Source: Pedobacter caeni (GTDB taxonomy: Bacteria; Bacteroidota; Bacteroidia; Sphingobacteriales; Sphingobacteriaceae). Taken from it: DNA of 64,000 nt. Made by a program: the position numbers and the translations under genes. This document shows positions 24,054 to 32,867 of this stretch, piece after piece. Within the stretch, counting starts at the first letter, position 1. Every line of letters starts with the position of its first letter. Location: positions 310,001-374,000 of the forward strand of contig NZ_FQUQ01000005.1 in assembly GCF_900129215.1 (NCBI RefSeq), given 5' to 3'. The notes below the pieces were generated by a model. The model had not been told where the DNA came from. It saw only the letters and a program-made list of their open reading frames with translations, and ran no database searches.

Positions 24054-26048
24054 ATGGAACCTGCTTTTTTTAACCGGGATTTAAGCTGGCTGAGCTTCAA
24101 TGAGCGTGTGCTGATCGAAGCTTCTAGGCCTGCTGTGCCTATTCTGGAGCGCATTAAATTCCTTTCAATTTATTCTTCCAACCTGGACGAATTTTACAGA
24201 GTGAGAATGCCTGTGCTGATGTGGGACTTTGAACTGGCGAAAACCAGGGTTAACCTGCAGCAGCAGAAGTTTGGGGAGATCATGGTGCAGCAGATTCTGC
24301 CTGAGCTGGAAGCACAAAAGGTCCATTGGTTATACAACAAACCTATTCCGGCAGTCATTTCTACCCAGATCTCTGACATCTTTTTTAACGAAGTGCTGGC
24401 CTACATTCATTCGGTTTGTATCGACCGGGACCTGACAGATTTCTTTGCCGAAAACAATAAGCTATATCAGGTCATTATATTAAGGGATAAAGAAGAGAAG
24501 GAACGTCTGGAGCTGATCAGTATTCCTTCGGAAGTCCTGCAACGCCTCTATGCCATCCCGCTGGGAGAAGAGCAATATGTGGTATTTCTGGAAGACATCA
24601 TTAAACATAACCTCGCTTATCTCTTTCCGAATGATGTGGTTCATGGTGCTTTTAACCTCAAAATCACCCGGAATGCGGCGTTAAAAATAGGGCAGGAGTA
24701 TGCCGAAGACATCACTATTGCCCTGGAAAAACAACTCGAGGTGCGTGATTTTGGCTTTGCCACCCGTTTCCTTTATGAGCCGGGAATACCACTTAGAAAT
24801 TTGTATCGTGTAATTCATGCCCTGAACCTGCATAAAGCAGCTGTGGTGGAAGGTGGAACATACCATAATTTAAAAGACCTCAATAGTTTTCCTTTAGACA
24901 ATAAACAGTTTGGCTACCCGAAATGGCCGGCTTCAACAGCAATCCATATCGACGAAAACGATACGCTTTTTAACAAGATCCTGCAGAAAGACATCCTGAT
25001 CAATGTGCCTTATCAGAACTATGATGCCGTTCTTCGCTTTTTCAATGAAGCTTGCAACGATGTTTCTGTGGAGGAGATCTATGTGACCCTTTACCGGGTG
25101 GCCAGCAATTCCAGAATTGTCAATGCCCTGATGACTGCCGCGAAAAATGGCAGAAAAGTCGTGGTGTTGGTAGAGCTGAAAGCACGTTTTGATGAAGCAA
25201 ATAACATCAAATGGGCCAAGCAGATGAAAGCTGCGGGAGTAAGGATTGTCTATAGCAACCTGGACCTGAAGGTTCATGCCAAAGTAGGCCTCGTGAAAAG
25301 GAATATCGAAGGAGAAACACAATACCTTGGCCTGCTGGCTACAGGAAACTTAAATGAAAGCACCGCGAAATTCTATACAGATCATATCCTGCTTACTGCC
25401 CATCAACCGATGTTACAGGAGCTGGAGTCCTTGTTTGGCTTTTTGAGCAAGAAAAAGAAAAGCCCTGCCGATGAGGACCAGATCTCATTTGAACACCTGC
25501 TCGTGGCGCAGTTTAACCTGCAAAAGACCTTTCTGGACCTGATCCAGAGAGAAATTGACCATGCAAAGGAAGGGCTTCCTTCAGGGATCATCATCAAAAT
25601 GAACAACCTGGAAGAACAGGTGCTCATCTCTAAATTATATGAAGCGTCTCAGGCGGGGGTAAAAATACAACTCCTCATCCGCGGTATTTGCTGTCTGATC
25701 CCAGGGCAGGAAGGATTAAGCGAAAACATTAGTGTGAGGCGGATTGTTGATCGTTATCTGGAACATGGAAGGATCTTTATCTTCCATAATAAAGGAGCGG
25801 ATGATACCTTTCTTGGTTCGGCCGACTGGATGAACAGGAACATTTATAGCCGTATTGAGGTGTGTTTTCCGTTATATGACGCTGAGTTGAAACGTCTGAT
25901 TATGGAAATTATTACCTTGCAGCTTCAAGATAATGTACAGGCGGTAAACATCAGTTCCACCATGCAGAATGAAGAGCTCAATGGTTCACCTGCTTTGCGC
26001 TCTCAGGAAGCCATTTATCAGTTGTTACAAAAGTTCAATGCTAATTAA
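24054..26048 (+). CDS. ppk1: Polyphosphate kinase 1
   Basis: 664 aa from ATG 24054, chosen because the next residues are the conserved PPK1 N-terminus (FFNRDLSWLSFNERVL); the longer frame from 24027 overlaps the upstream gene. It reversibly polymerises the gamma phosphate of ATP into polyphosphate. The auto-phosphorylated His lies in DLKVHAKVGLV, and the PLD-like second His motif region contains RIFIFHNKGADDTFLGSADW. ATP-binding Asn is in the N-terminal SSNLDEFYRVRMP segment. It is slightly shorter than E. coli PPK1 but complete. It is embedded in a tight plus-strand cluster of five genes. Confidence 0.96.
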   Translation: MEPAFFNRDLSWLSFNERVLIEASRPAVPILERIKFLSIYSSNLDEFYRVRMPVLMWDFELAKTRVNLQQQKFGEIMVQQILPELEAQKVHWLYNKPIPAVISTQISDIFFNEVLAYIHSVCIDRDLTDFFAENNKLYQVIILRDKEEKERLELISIPSEVLQRLYAIPLGEEQYVVFLEDIIKHNLAYLFPNDVVHGAFNLKITRNAALKIGQEYAEDITIALEKQLEVRDFGFATRFLYEPGIPLRNLYRVIHALNLHKAAVVEGGTYHNLKDLNSFPLDNKQFGYPKWPASTAIHIDENDTLFNKILQKDILINVPYQNYDAVLRFFNEACNDVSVEEIYVTLYRVASNSRIVNALMTAAKNGRKVVVLVELKARFDEANNIKWAKQMKAAGVRIVYSNLDLKVHAKVGLVKRNIEGETQYLGLLATGNLNESTAKFYTDHILLTAHQPMLQELESLFGFLSKKKKSPADEDQISFEHLLVAQFNLQKTFLDLIQREIDHAKEGLPSGIIIKMNNLEEQVLISKLYEASQAGVKIQLLIRGICCLIPGQEGLSENISVRRIVDRYLEHGRIFIFHNKGADDTFLGSADWMNRNIYSRIEVCFPLYDAELKRLIMEIITLQLQDNVQAVNISSTMQNEELNGSPALRSQEAIYQLLQKFNAN

Positions 26049-26060
26049 CGAACGTATTTT

Positions 26061-26939
26061 ATGAAAAAAGTCTACACTAAATTATTCTATATTCTTCCGG
26101 TTCTGGCCCTTTTTGTTTTTTATGCCTGCAAACCTATAGCTTCTAAATTCAGTAGCCCTGCCGGTTATAATCTGGAGAAACCTGATAAATTCAACATGCC
26201 TGAAAGCCTGTTGGAGATCTCTGGAATTGCCTTTTACAAAGGACAACCCGATACCATTTATTCTATTCAGGATGAAGATGGAAAAGTATTCCGTCAGAAA
26301 TGGGACATTAAAGATCAGAAGAATGTGCGTTTTGCCCCTAAAGGTGACTATGAAGACATCGCCATCTTTAAAGAAAAGATCTTTGTATTGAAAAGTAACG
26401 GACATCTTTTCTCCTTCCCTTTTGCTGAAGCGGTAAAAGAAGAGGCAGAAAACGTGAAACACAGCAAAGGATTGGTTCCGAAAGGAGAGTATGAAAGCTT
26501 ATATGCCGACGAAGAAACGAGTAAGGTATATATACTATGTAAATCATGCCCGGTAGATAAGAAGAAAAAAACAACAACAGGATATGTACTCAACTATCAG
26601 TCTGAGATCGATAGCCTGGTTCCTGAAAGCACTTTCAGTATAGACCTGGAGCAGATCAAAACGATGAATTCTAAGCTTAAAGCGAGTTTAAGCCCATCTG
26701 CACTCACCAAAAACCCGAAAACCAAAGAATGGTATATTCTGGCATCAGCCAATAAATTGCTATTGATTGCGGATGAAAACTGGAAGGTGAAAGCGGTTCA
26801 CCGTTTGAGTTCTTCGCTTTATAACCAACCGGAGGGCATAGCCTTCGACAAAGACCTGAACCTGTATATTTCGAATGAGGGAGATGAGCTGACCAATGGC
26901 AATATCCTCAAGTTTAAATATACGGCCGCGGGTAAATAG
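26061..26939 (+). CDS. SdiA-regulated-like lipoprotein (beta-propeller)
   Basis: 292 aa. The lipobox lies at LFVFYACKP (Cys about 23), so it is probably membrane-anchored in the periplasm or outer membrane. The rest is a repeated beta-propeller-like pattern: LLEISGIAFYKGQPDTIYSIQD, GDYEDIAIFKEKIFVL, then LSPSALTKNPKTKEWYILAS and NQPEGIAFDKDLNLYISNEG. These are the signatures of the SdiA-regulated (esterase-like phytase/PF06977) group. The enzymatic role is unproven; phytase-like phosphate release would suit a neighbour of ppk1 but is a guess. It starts 12 bp after ppk1. Confidence 0.75.
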   Translation: MKKVYTKLFYILPVLALFVFYACKPIASKFSSPAGYNLEKPDKFNMPESLLEISGIAFYKGQPDTIYSIQDEDGKVFRQKWDIKDQKNVRFAPKGDYEDIAIFKEKIFVLKSNGHLFSFPFAEAVKEEAENVKHSKGLVPKGEYESLYADEETSKVYILCKSCPVDKKKKTTTGYVLNYQSEIDSLVPESTFSIDLEQIKTMNSKLKASLSPSALTKNPKTKEWYILASANKLLLIADENWKVKAVHRLSSSLYNQPEGIAFDKDLNLYISNEGDELTNGNILKFKYTAAGK

Positions 26940-26964
26940 TACGGAAAAATAAATAATACAACAG

Positions 26965-29325
26965 ATGCAAGCGATCACGCTGGATTTAAATAATAGTATT
27001 GTTGGAGCGGGAGAGAAACCGGTTGTTGCAGATATAAAGCTGTCGCTGAGGCCATTTATTGCCTATGTGGAGAACATGGCGAATACGGATAAAACTGCTA
27101 AAATCAATTTTTATAAATACATTCTGGAACAGTTTAAGCAATTCCCTGAATTGCAGGAGCCGATACCAATGGAAAATGTCCATCGGTATAATGTGCTTTT
27201 TGAATTGATCTACACGGCATTGTCGCCGATTATAAATGAAGAAAAAGAGCATTTATGGGCCATCAGTACACCCTTGATGCCCTGTTTTCATTATGGAACA
27301 AATGCTTTTTATAATATCCTGATGGAGCCTTCTACCTGCACACTGAAAGCGGATTTAAGTCTGCCTTCAAAGCTGGAAATGGAAAAAAGCCTCCTGTCCG
27401 CATTTTATAACCTGGTGCTCCGCCGCTTTTATAATTTCTCACTCACTGCAAACGAGTTTACCGTTAAATCGATCATCGATCCGGAAACAAAACTGCCTAA
27501 GTATTATCGTTTAATCATAGATACCCGGTTTCTGGACATTACCGCGAAGGTGGAAATGCCGGTATACGACCTCAATATCGTGAAAGACTATATTCAGGAT
27601 GAAAACAATACGATAGACATCTTAACAAAGTTGATTCCACCGGAAATCTTTAGCATAGAAGGGATTTCTATTGTCACGATGGTGGATGTGACGGGGGAGT
27701 ATGTCCTGGAATCGATCAAAAACATCATCATTGAACACCATGAGTCGAAGAATGTAAACCATAGTAAAGAAATTGCTACTGCCTTAAAGACCCTTGTCGG
27801 GACTGAAAAGCTGGAGTTTGGAATGCTGCCTTATACTAAGCTGAACAATAAGCTCCTGGTGAATGAAAAATCTGGGTTTTACAGTACATTGATCAAACTG
27901 GCTGAAGAAGATGGCTGGAAGTATGAAGATGAATTAAGCCTTATTGATGAATACCTGAGCAATCCCAGGACCATGATTTTTCCGGAAATTACCGAAGAAG
28001 ATCAGCAGAAATACCCGATGCTCCGCCTCCTTTGGGCCAGGGGAATCAAGGCTTATGCCCTCTTTCCCTTATATTACAATGCGAAACTGGTGGGATGCCT
28101 GGAATTGTATACCGAAGATCCAACTAAGTTTAATGGAAGTACCCTGACAAAAATTGACCTTGCCTTTCCATTACTGGCACAGTTGTATCAGGACATCATT
28201 ACTGATTTCAATCAGGAGATCTCCGAAATTGTAACCGATAAATTCACAGCCCTGCAGCCTTCTGTAGAATGGCGTTTCCATCAGGCGGCCTACAATTACC
28301 TGCAATCCGGAGGTAAAGCAAGGAACCTGCCCGTAGAACCTGTTTTCTTTAAAGATGTACACCCTTTTTATGGAGCGGTAGACATCAGGAATTCCAGTGT
28401 GCTCCGTAATATGGCGGTTAGAAAAGACCTGTATGTACACTTCGAAATCCTGGAAAAAACACTGGATGTAGTGAAGGAAAAGGTTTGCCAGATGCCCGAT
28501 GAGGACATTCCGCCACAATATCAGATCTGGAATAAAGAACAGTTTGAAGACCTTTCTGACCGTGAGATCTTAAAGACAGAAGACTACCTGCAACGCCAGA
28601 TTCCATACGCACTGACCCATTTAATGGAAACCTATCCGGAGCTGACCGAAACCGTAGACGAGTATTTCAGACTCACTGCGATTGACGGGAAGAGCTACGA
28701 GCACAGAGACCGTTACGAAAAAAGCCTTCAGATGATCAATCTGGCTGTGACCAGGCATCTGGATGAGTTTAACCGGGAAATTCAACGCATTTACCCTTGC
28801 TATTTTGAGAAATTCAGAACAGACGGGGTGGAATTTGACATTTACCTTGGCCGTTCTATTGCACCAGATAAGGAGTTTTCGGAGGATATCCTGCACGAAT
28901 TCCGCCTGAAACAATTGAAAGTCCTTGCAGAAGTGGCACAGACGACCTTTAGTCTGGCGCCTTATTTTTCCCTGCCTCTCGAAACAACACAGCTGATCTT
29001 TGTCTATGAAAAACTGATAGACATCAGTTTCAGAATTGATGAACAACGTTTTGATGTAGAAGGAAGTTATAATATCCGTTACCAGATGGTGAAGAAAAGG
29101 ATTGACAAAGCTCATATTAAAGATACGATGGAGCGCTTAACCCAACCCGGAAAGATTGCAATTGTATACTTTAACAGCTGGGAAGCGCACGATTATGTAG
29201 GATATATTAAAACTCTTCAGGATATTGGTCTTTTAAATGACGATCTTGAGTATCTTGATATTGAAGAATTACAAGGAGTAGAAGGATTAAAGGCCCTTAG
29301 AATAGGGGTAACGCTTAAACATTAA
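26965..29325 (+). CDS. Large GAF-domain-like protein of unknown function
   Basis: 786 aa, soluble, no signal peptide. The middle (about 310-420) resembles a GAF domain: PMLRLLWARGIKAYALFPLY, then AKLVGCLELYTEDPTKFN, which is the ligand-domain core pattern. Flanking parts are helical, with an all-helical C-terminal half and an unusual end TQPGKIAIVYFNSWEAHDYV. I do not know the biochemical role. It is typical of Bacteroidota ppk neighbourhoods as I remember them, but I could not check this. It lies 25 bp after the SdiA-regulated-like gene and 8 bp before the kinase-like/BamA gene, so one transcript is likely. Confidence 0.65.
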   Translation: MQAITLDLNNSIVGAGEKPVVADIKLSLRPFIAYVENMANTDKTAKINFYKYILEQFKQFPELQEPIPMENVHRYNVLFELIYTALSPIINEEKEHLWAISTPLMPCFHYGTNAFYNILMEPSTCTLKADLSLPSKLEMEKSLLSAFYNLVLRRFYNFSLTANEFTVKSIIDPETKLPKYYRLIIDTRFLDITAKVEMPVYDLNIVKDYIQDENNTIDILTKLIPPEIFSIEGISIVTMVDVTGEYVLESIKNIIIEHHESKNVNHSKEIATALKTLVGTEKLEFGMLPYTKLNNKLLVNEKSGFYSTLIKLAEEDGWKYEDELSLIDEYLSNPRTMIFPEITEEDQQKYPMLRLLWARGIKAYALFPLYYNAKLVGCLELYTEDPTKFNGSTLTKIDLAFPLLAQLYQDIITDFNQEISEIVTDKFTALQPSVEWRFHQAAYNYLQSGGKARNLPVEPVFFKDVHPFYGAVDIRNSSVLRNMAVRKDLYVHFEILEKTLDVVKEKVCQMPDEDIPPQYQIWNKEQFEDLSDREILKTEDYLQRQIPYALTHLMETYPELTETVDEYFRLTAIDGKSYEHRDRYEKSLQMINLAVTRHLDEFNREIQRIYPCYFEKFRTDGVEFDIYLGRSIAPDKEFSEDILHEFRLKQLKVLAEVAQTTFSLAPYFSLPLETTQLIFVYEKLIDISFRIDEQRFDVEGSYNIRYQMVKKRIDKAHIKDTMERLTQPGKIAIVYFNSWEAHDYVGYIKTLQDIGLLNDDLEYLDIEELQGVEGLKALRIGVTLKH

Positions 29326-29333
29326 CATCAACC

Positions 29334-31949
29334 ATGCGTTTTAAAAAGGAGCTGCAAGCGGCATTATTAGTAAACCTGGCTCTTGTAGCCATTGCTTCGC
29401 CTGGCATCGCACAAAATGCGGGTAAAGCGGACTCAATTACAGTGGCAATTGCACCTGAATATGATAAAGTGAGTGGCTTTCACCGCTTCTGGCTGGGCGA
29501 AAGCTACCGTAAAATATGGGCCACACCTGTCAAGTTGCGCATCATGGACCTTCAGAAAGAAAAAGGAGGACTCACGATCGTTAAACTGGGAGGAGGAATG
29601 CAGACACGGTCCCTGCGTCTTAAAGATGCTGCCGGGAAAGAATGGGTGCTGAGAACCGTTCAGAAATATGCCGACAGGAGCCTGCCGGAGAACCTGAGGG
29701 CCACTATTGCCAGAGACATCACTCAGGATCAGGTGTCTACCAATCACCCTTTTGCTTCCCTGATCGTTCCGACACTGGCCGGAGCACTGGACCTGGCACA
29801 TGCAAAACCTGAAATTGTCTATGTAGGGGATGATCCCGGATTAGGCGAATACCGTAAAGACTTCGCAAATGCAGCCTATGTATTTGAAGAAAGGTCTCCA
29901 TTTGAAGAGAAAACGGACAATACAGAGAAAACACAGAAGAAAATTCTGAAAGATAACGATACCCGTGCAGACCAGAAAATGACCCTCAGGGCACGTTTGC
30001 TGGATTTCCTGCTGGGAGATTGGGACAGACATGAAGACAACTGGCGCTGGTCGGTAGAGAAAACCAAAGATGGGACAACCTATAGCCCGGTCCCGAGAGA
30101 CCGTGATAAAGTGTTTTATAAAACTTCAGGGGTATTTCCATGGGTGCTTACTCATCAATGGTTAAAGTCGCATTTACAACCTTATTCCCCAACCATCAGG
30201 GATGTAGAACACTGGAACTTTAATGAACGGTATTTTGACCGATTCTTTTTAAATGAACTGACCGAGCAGGATTGGAAAGATGAAGTGAAACTGGTGCAGT
30301 CTAAAATGACGGATGAACTGATCGCCAAATCCTTCCGCGAAATGCCGGATCCTATATTTAAACAGTGTGGAGCTGAGCTGATTGGCAATTTTACCTCAAG
30401 GAGAGATCAGCTCGAAACACTGGCCCTGAAATACTACAGGTTCTTATCGATTAATGTAGACGTTCCTGCCTCAGATAAGACAGAATACTTCGATGTGAAA
30501 CATCAGGAAGATGGAACAGTAAGGCTGCATGTATATAATATTAAGAAGGATGGCACCAAAGGACGTCTGTTCTTTGACCGTACTTTTGACCCGCTCGTCA
30601 CCAAAGAAATCAGGTTGTTCGGATTGGGTGGCAAGGATGTTTTTGATGTCCATGGCAAAACAAATTCCCCGATTAAAGTCCGGATGATTGGTGGTAATGA
30701 GGAAGACCAGTTTAAGGTGGCAGATAATGTCGGCAATAAATCAGGACTCTTTATCTATGACCGTAAAGACGAAACAAATGAACTCCCTCAGAATGGATTT
30801 GCTAAACTGAGACTGGCAAAAGATACCGCTGTGAACCAGTTTAATAAAACAGGATTTCTCTACGACCGGTCCGGGGTGCTGTTTGACCTGAACTATAACA
30901 TCGACCAGGGCGTACAGATCGGACTGGGTTATATCATCGAAAAACAAGGGTTCAGAAAGGAACCTTATGCGTCAAAACAGGAATTCTGGGCACATTACTC
31001 TACCGGAAGAAAGTCTTTTATCCTGGATTATGCAGGTGATTTTAAGAAAGCAATCGGTAACAATGACCTGAAAGTGACGGTCAATATGTTGGGGCCGAAT
31101 AACTTAAGTAACTTCTTTGGCTTAGGGAACAATACGGATTATGTGAAAGAAGATGAAGATCACCATGGGGAGGAAGAGAACGATAAAGAAGACGGAATTT
31201 CCTACTACAGAAATCGTTATGATTACCTGAATGCCAATATAAAGCTCAAAAGAGACCTTGACAAATTCTGGAGTGTGGAAGGTGGTTTGTTATTATCGTA
31301 TTATACAAGCAGCCGCTCAAGGAATGAAGAACGCTTTCTCTTTGATTATGACCAGGCAAATCCGGGAGAGGATGTGTTTTCTAACCGGTTCTATGCCGGT
31401 TTAACTGCAGGATGGTCTTATGATACCCGCGATAACATCGCCATTCCTAAAAAAGGGGTTTTCTGGAAAACCACCATCTCTGCCCAGCAGAGGGTCTCAG
31501 GAGAAGATCAGCGCTATGGAATTGTGACTTCGGAGTTCCGCTTTTACCTCAATCCCTGGAAATCCGGACTGGTGATCGCCAACAGGATCGGTGGAGGAAC
31601 CACAGTAGGTGATCCTGCCTTCTTTCAACACATTCAGTTGGGGGGTGTAAACAGCCTTCGCGGCTTCAATAGCCGAAGGTTTACCGGACGCACAGGAGCA
31701 TACCATAACCTGGATTTAAGGCTGAAGTTATTCAACTTCACCTCGTATCTGGTTCCCGGAACAGTGGGGATGATTGGTTTTAATGATGTAGGCAGGGTAT
31801 GGCAGCCAGGAGAATCCAGCGGCAGATGGCACCACGGTTATGGCGGTGGTTTATACATCATGCCAGGTGATCAGATCCTGATTCAAGGGACGCTGGGTTT
31901 CTCTAAAGAGGCTACAATGCCTTATTTCTCAATAGGTTTTAACTTTTAA
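29334..31949 (+). CDS. Exported kinase-like domain fused to a BamA/TamA-type outer-membrane beta-barrel
   Basis: 871 aa with signal peptide (LLVNLALVAIASPGIAQ). Residues about 80-270 look kinase-like: GGGMQTRSLRLKDAAGKEWV near the start, then GDWDRHEDNW (228-237) and PRDRDKVF (254-261). The DRHxDN and following D motifs resemble PI3/4K-, HipA- and Fam20-type kinases. From about 550 on there are amphipathic strands with the Omp85 hallmark VNSLRGFNSRRFTGRTGA and a C-terminal aromatic end (YFSIGFNF). The barrel call is firm. The kinase call is inference from motifs, and the substrate would have to be periplasmic or surface-exposed. Confidence 0.7.
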   Translation: MRFKKELQAALLVNLALVAIASPGIAQNAGKADSITVAIAPEYDKVSGFHRFWLGESYRKIWATPVKLRIMDLQKEKGGLTIVKLGGGMQTRSLRLKDAAGKEWVLRTVQKYADRSLPENLRATIARDITQDQVSTNHPFASLIVPTLAGALDLAHAKPEIVYVGDDPGLGEYRKDFANAAYVFEERSPFEEKTDNTEKTQKKILKDNDTRADQKMTLRARLLDFLLGDWDRHEDNWRWSVEKTKDGTTYSPVPRDRDKVFYKTSGVFPWVLTHQWLKSHLQPYSPTIRDVEHWNFNERYFDRFFLNELTEQDWKDEVKLVQSKMTDELIAKSFREMPDPIFKQCGAELIGNFTSRRDQLETLALKYYRFLSINVDVPASDKTEYFDVKHQEDGTVRLHVYNIKKDGTKGRLFFDRTFDPLVTKEIRLFGLGGKDVFDVHGKTNSPIKVRMIGGNEEDQFKVADNVGNKSGLFIYDRKDETNELPQNGFAKLRLAKDTAVNQFNKTGFLYDRSGVLFDLNYNIDQGVQIGLGYIIEKQGFRKEPYASKQEFWAHYSTGRKSFILDYAGDFKKAIGNNDLKVTVNMLGPNNLSNFFGLGNNTDYVKEDEDHHGEEENDKEDGISYYRNRYDYLNANIKLKRDLDKFWSVEGGLLLSYYTSSRSRNEERFLFDYDQANPGEDVFSNRFYAGLTAGWSYDTRDNIAIPKKGVFWKTTISAQQRVSGEDQRYGIVTSEFRFYLNPWKSGLVIANRIGGGTTVGDPAFFQHIQLGGVNSLRGFNSRRFTGRTGAYHNLDLRLKLFNFTSYLVPGTVGMIGFNDVGRVWQPGESSGRWHHGYGGGLYIMPGDQILIQGTLGFSKEATMPYFSIGFNF

Positions 31950-32034
31950 CCCGAAATTATAAAAGCAAAGGGAAACAAAGTCCGCCCGAAAGCGTTCTAT
32001 TGTTACTAAATAACGTTACAAATTATATCATCAA

Positions 32035-32703
32035 ATGAGAGTATTTAAAAGCTTTTTGCCCGTTACTTTATTGTTGCTCAGCACACAAGTGGTAAGCGCA
32101 CAATTTAAATTGCCGACACTTCCTTATGCAACCAATGCACTGGAGCCCGCTATCGATAAGCAGACCATGGAAATTCATTACGGTAAACACCATGCTGCCT
32201 ATGTAAGCAACCTGAATGGAGCCTTGAAAGGCGCTTCAGCAGAAGGGAAGTCTTTGGCTGACCTGCTGGCGCAGGTTTCTAAATATCCTGCTGTGATTAG
32301 AAATAATGCAGGCGGACATTTTAACCATAGCATGTTCTGGTTGATCATGACACCGAAACCTAAACCGGTTTCTCCTGCGTTTTTGAAAGAAATCAATGGT
32401 ACTTTTGGTACAATAGATAAGTTTAAAGCCGCTTTTGCAGATTCAGCAGCTAAGAGATTTGGCTCAGGATGGGCATGGCTGATCGTTCAGAACGGAAAAT
32501 TGAAGATCACTACTACAGCAAACCAAGACAATCCTTTGATGGATGTAGTGGCAGAGAAAGGGAAACCAATTCTGGCACTGGATGTTTGGGAGCATGCTTA
32601 TTACCTGAAATATCAGAACAAAAGACCGGATTATATCAATGCATGGTGGACTGTGGTGAACTGGGCAGAGGTAGAGAGAAGGTTTAATGAAGCGAAAAAG
32701 TAA
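32035..32703 (+). CDS. Exported Fe/Mn superoxide dismutase
   Basis: 222 aa with a signal peptide (PVTLLLLSTQVVSAQ), so periplasmic rather than cytosolic. Metal ligands are visible in MEIHYGKHHAAYV, GGHFNHSMFW and LDVWEHAYYLKY. It removes superoxide. An 85-bp gap separates it from the preceding cluster and it probably has its own promoter. The last 33 bp, encoding VERRFNEAKK and the stop, are part of a 146-bp direct repeat found again at 43.3 kb. A strong terminator and a group IIC intron follow. Confidence 0.93.
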   Translation: MRVFKSFLPVTLLLLSTQVVSAQFKLPTLPYATNALEPAIDKQTMEIHYGKHHAAYVSNLNGALKGASAEGKSLADLLAQVSKYPAVIRNNAGGHFNHSMFWLIMTPKPKPVSPAFLKEINGTFGTIDKFKAAFADSAAKRFGSGWAWLIVQNGKLKITTTANQDNPLMDVVAEKGKPILALDVWEHAYYLKYQNKRPDYINAWWTVVNWAEVERRFNEAKK

Positions 32704-32816
32704 GCATGTCTGTTCGCAGACTGAAATCCTTGCCCTGAAGAAGGGCAAATATTTCGAGGTCTGCTCACAGAACGCATACTTTTTCTTGCGCCAAACCTGA
32801 GAGGGGGGCTATTGAA
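32671..32816 (+). repeat. Direct repeat copy 1 (146 bp) spanning the sod 3' end and 3' UTR
   Basis: Matches 43295-43440 at 141 of 146 positions by my count, with a constant offset of 10,624 bp. It includes the last ten sod codons and stop. After the stop it forms a palindromic element (32704-32777) with outer arms around GTCTGTTCGCAGAC and GTCTGCTCACAGAACGCAT and a central TTGCCCT/AGGGCAA hairpin. Confidence 0.85.
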
Positions 32817-32830
32817 AAAGTGATTTAAAA

Positions 32831-32866
32831 AACCGTATCATTTTCAAATGATACGGTTTTTTTTAT
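32831..32866 (+). terminator. Strong rho-independent terminator after sod
   Basis: Perfect 13-bp arms (AACCGTATCATTT at 32831-32843 and its complement at 32846-32858) with a 2-nt loop and a run of T. The group IIC intron begins 10 bp after the right arm. Confidence 0.9.
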
Positions 32867-32867
32867 G

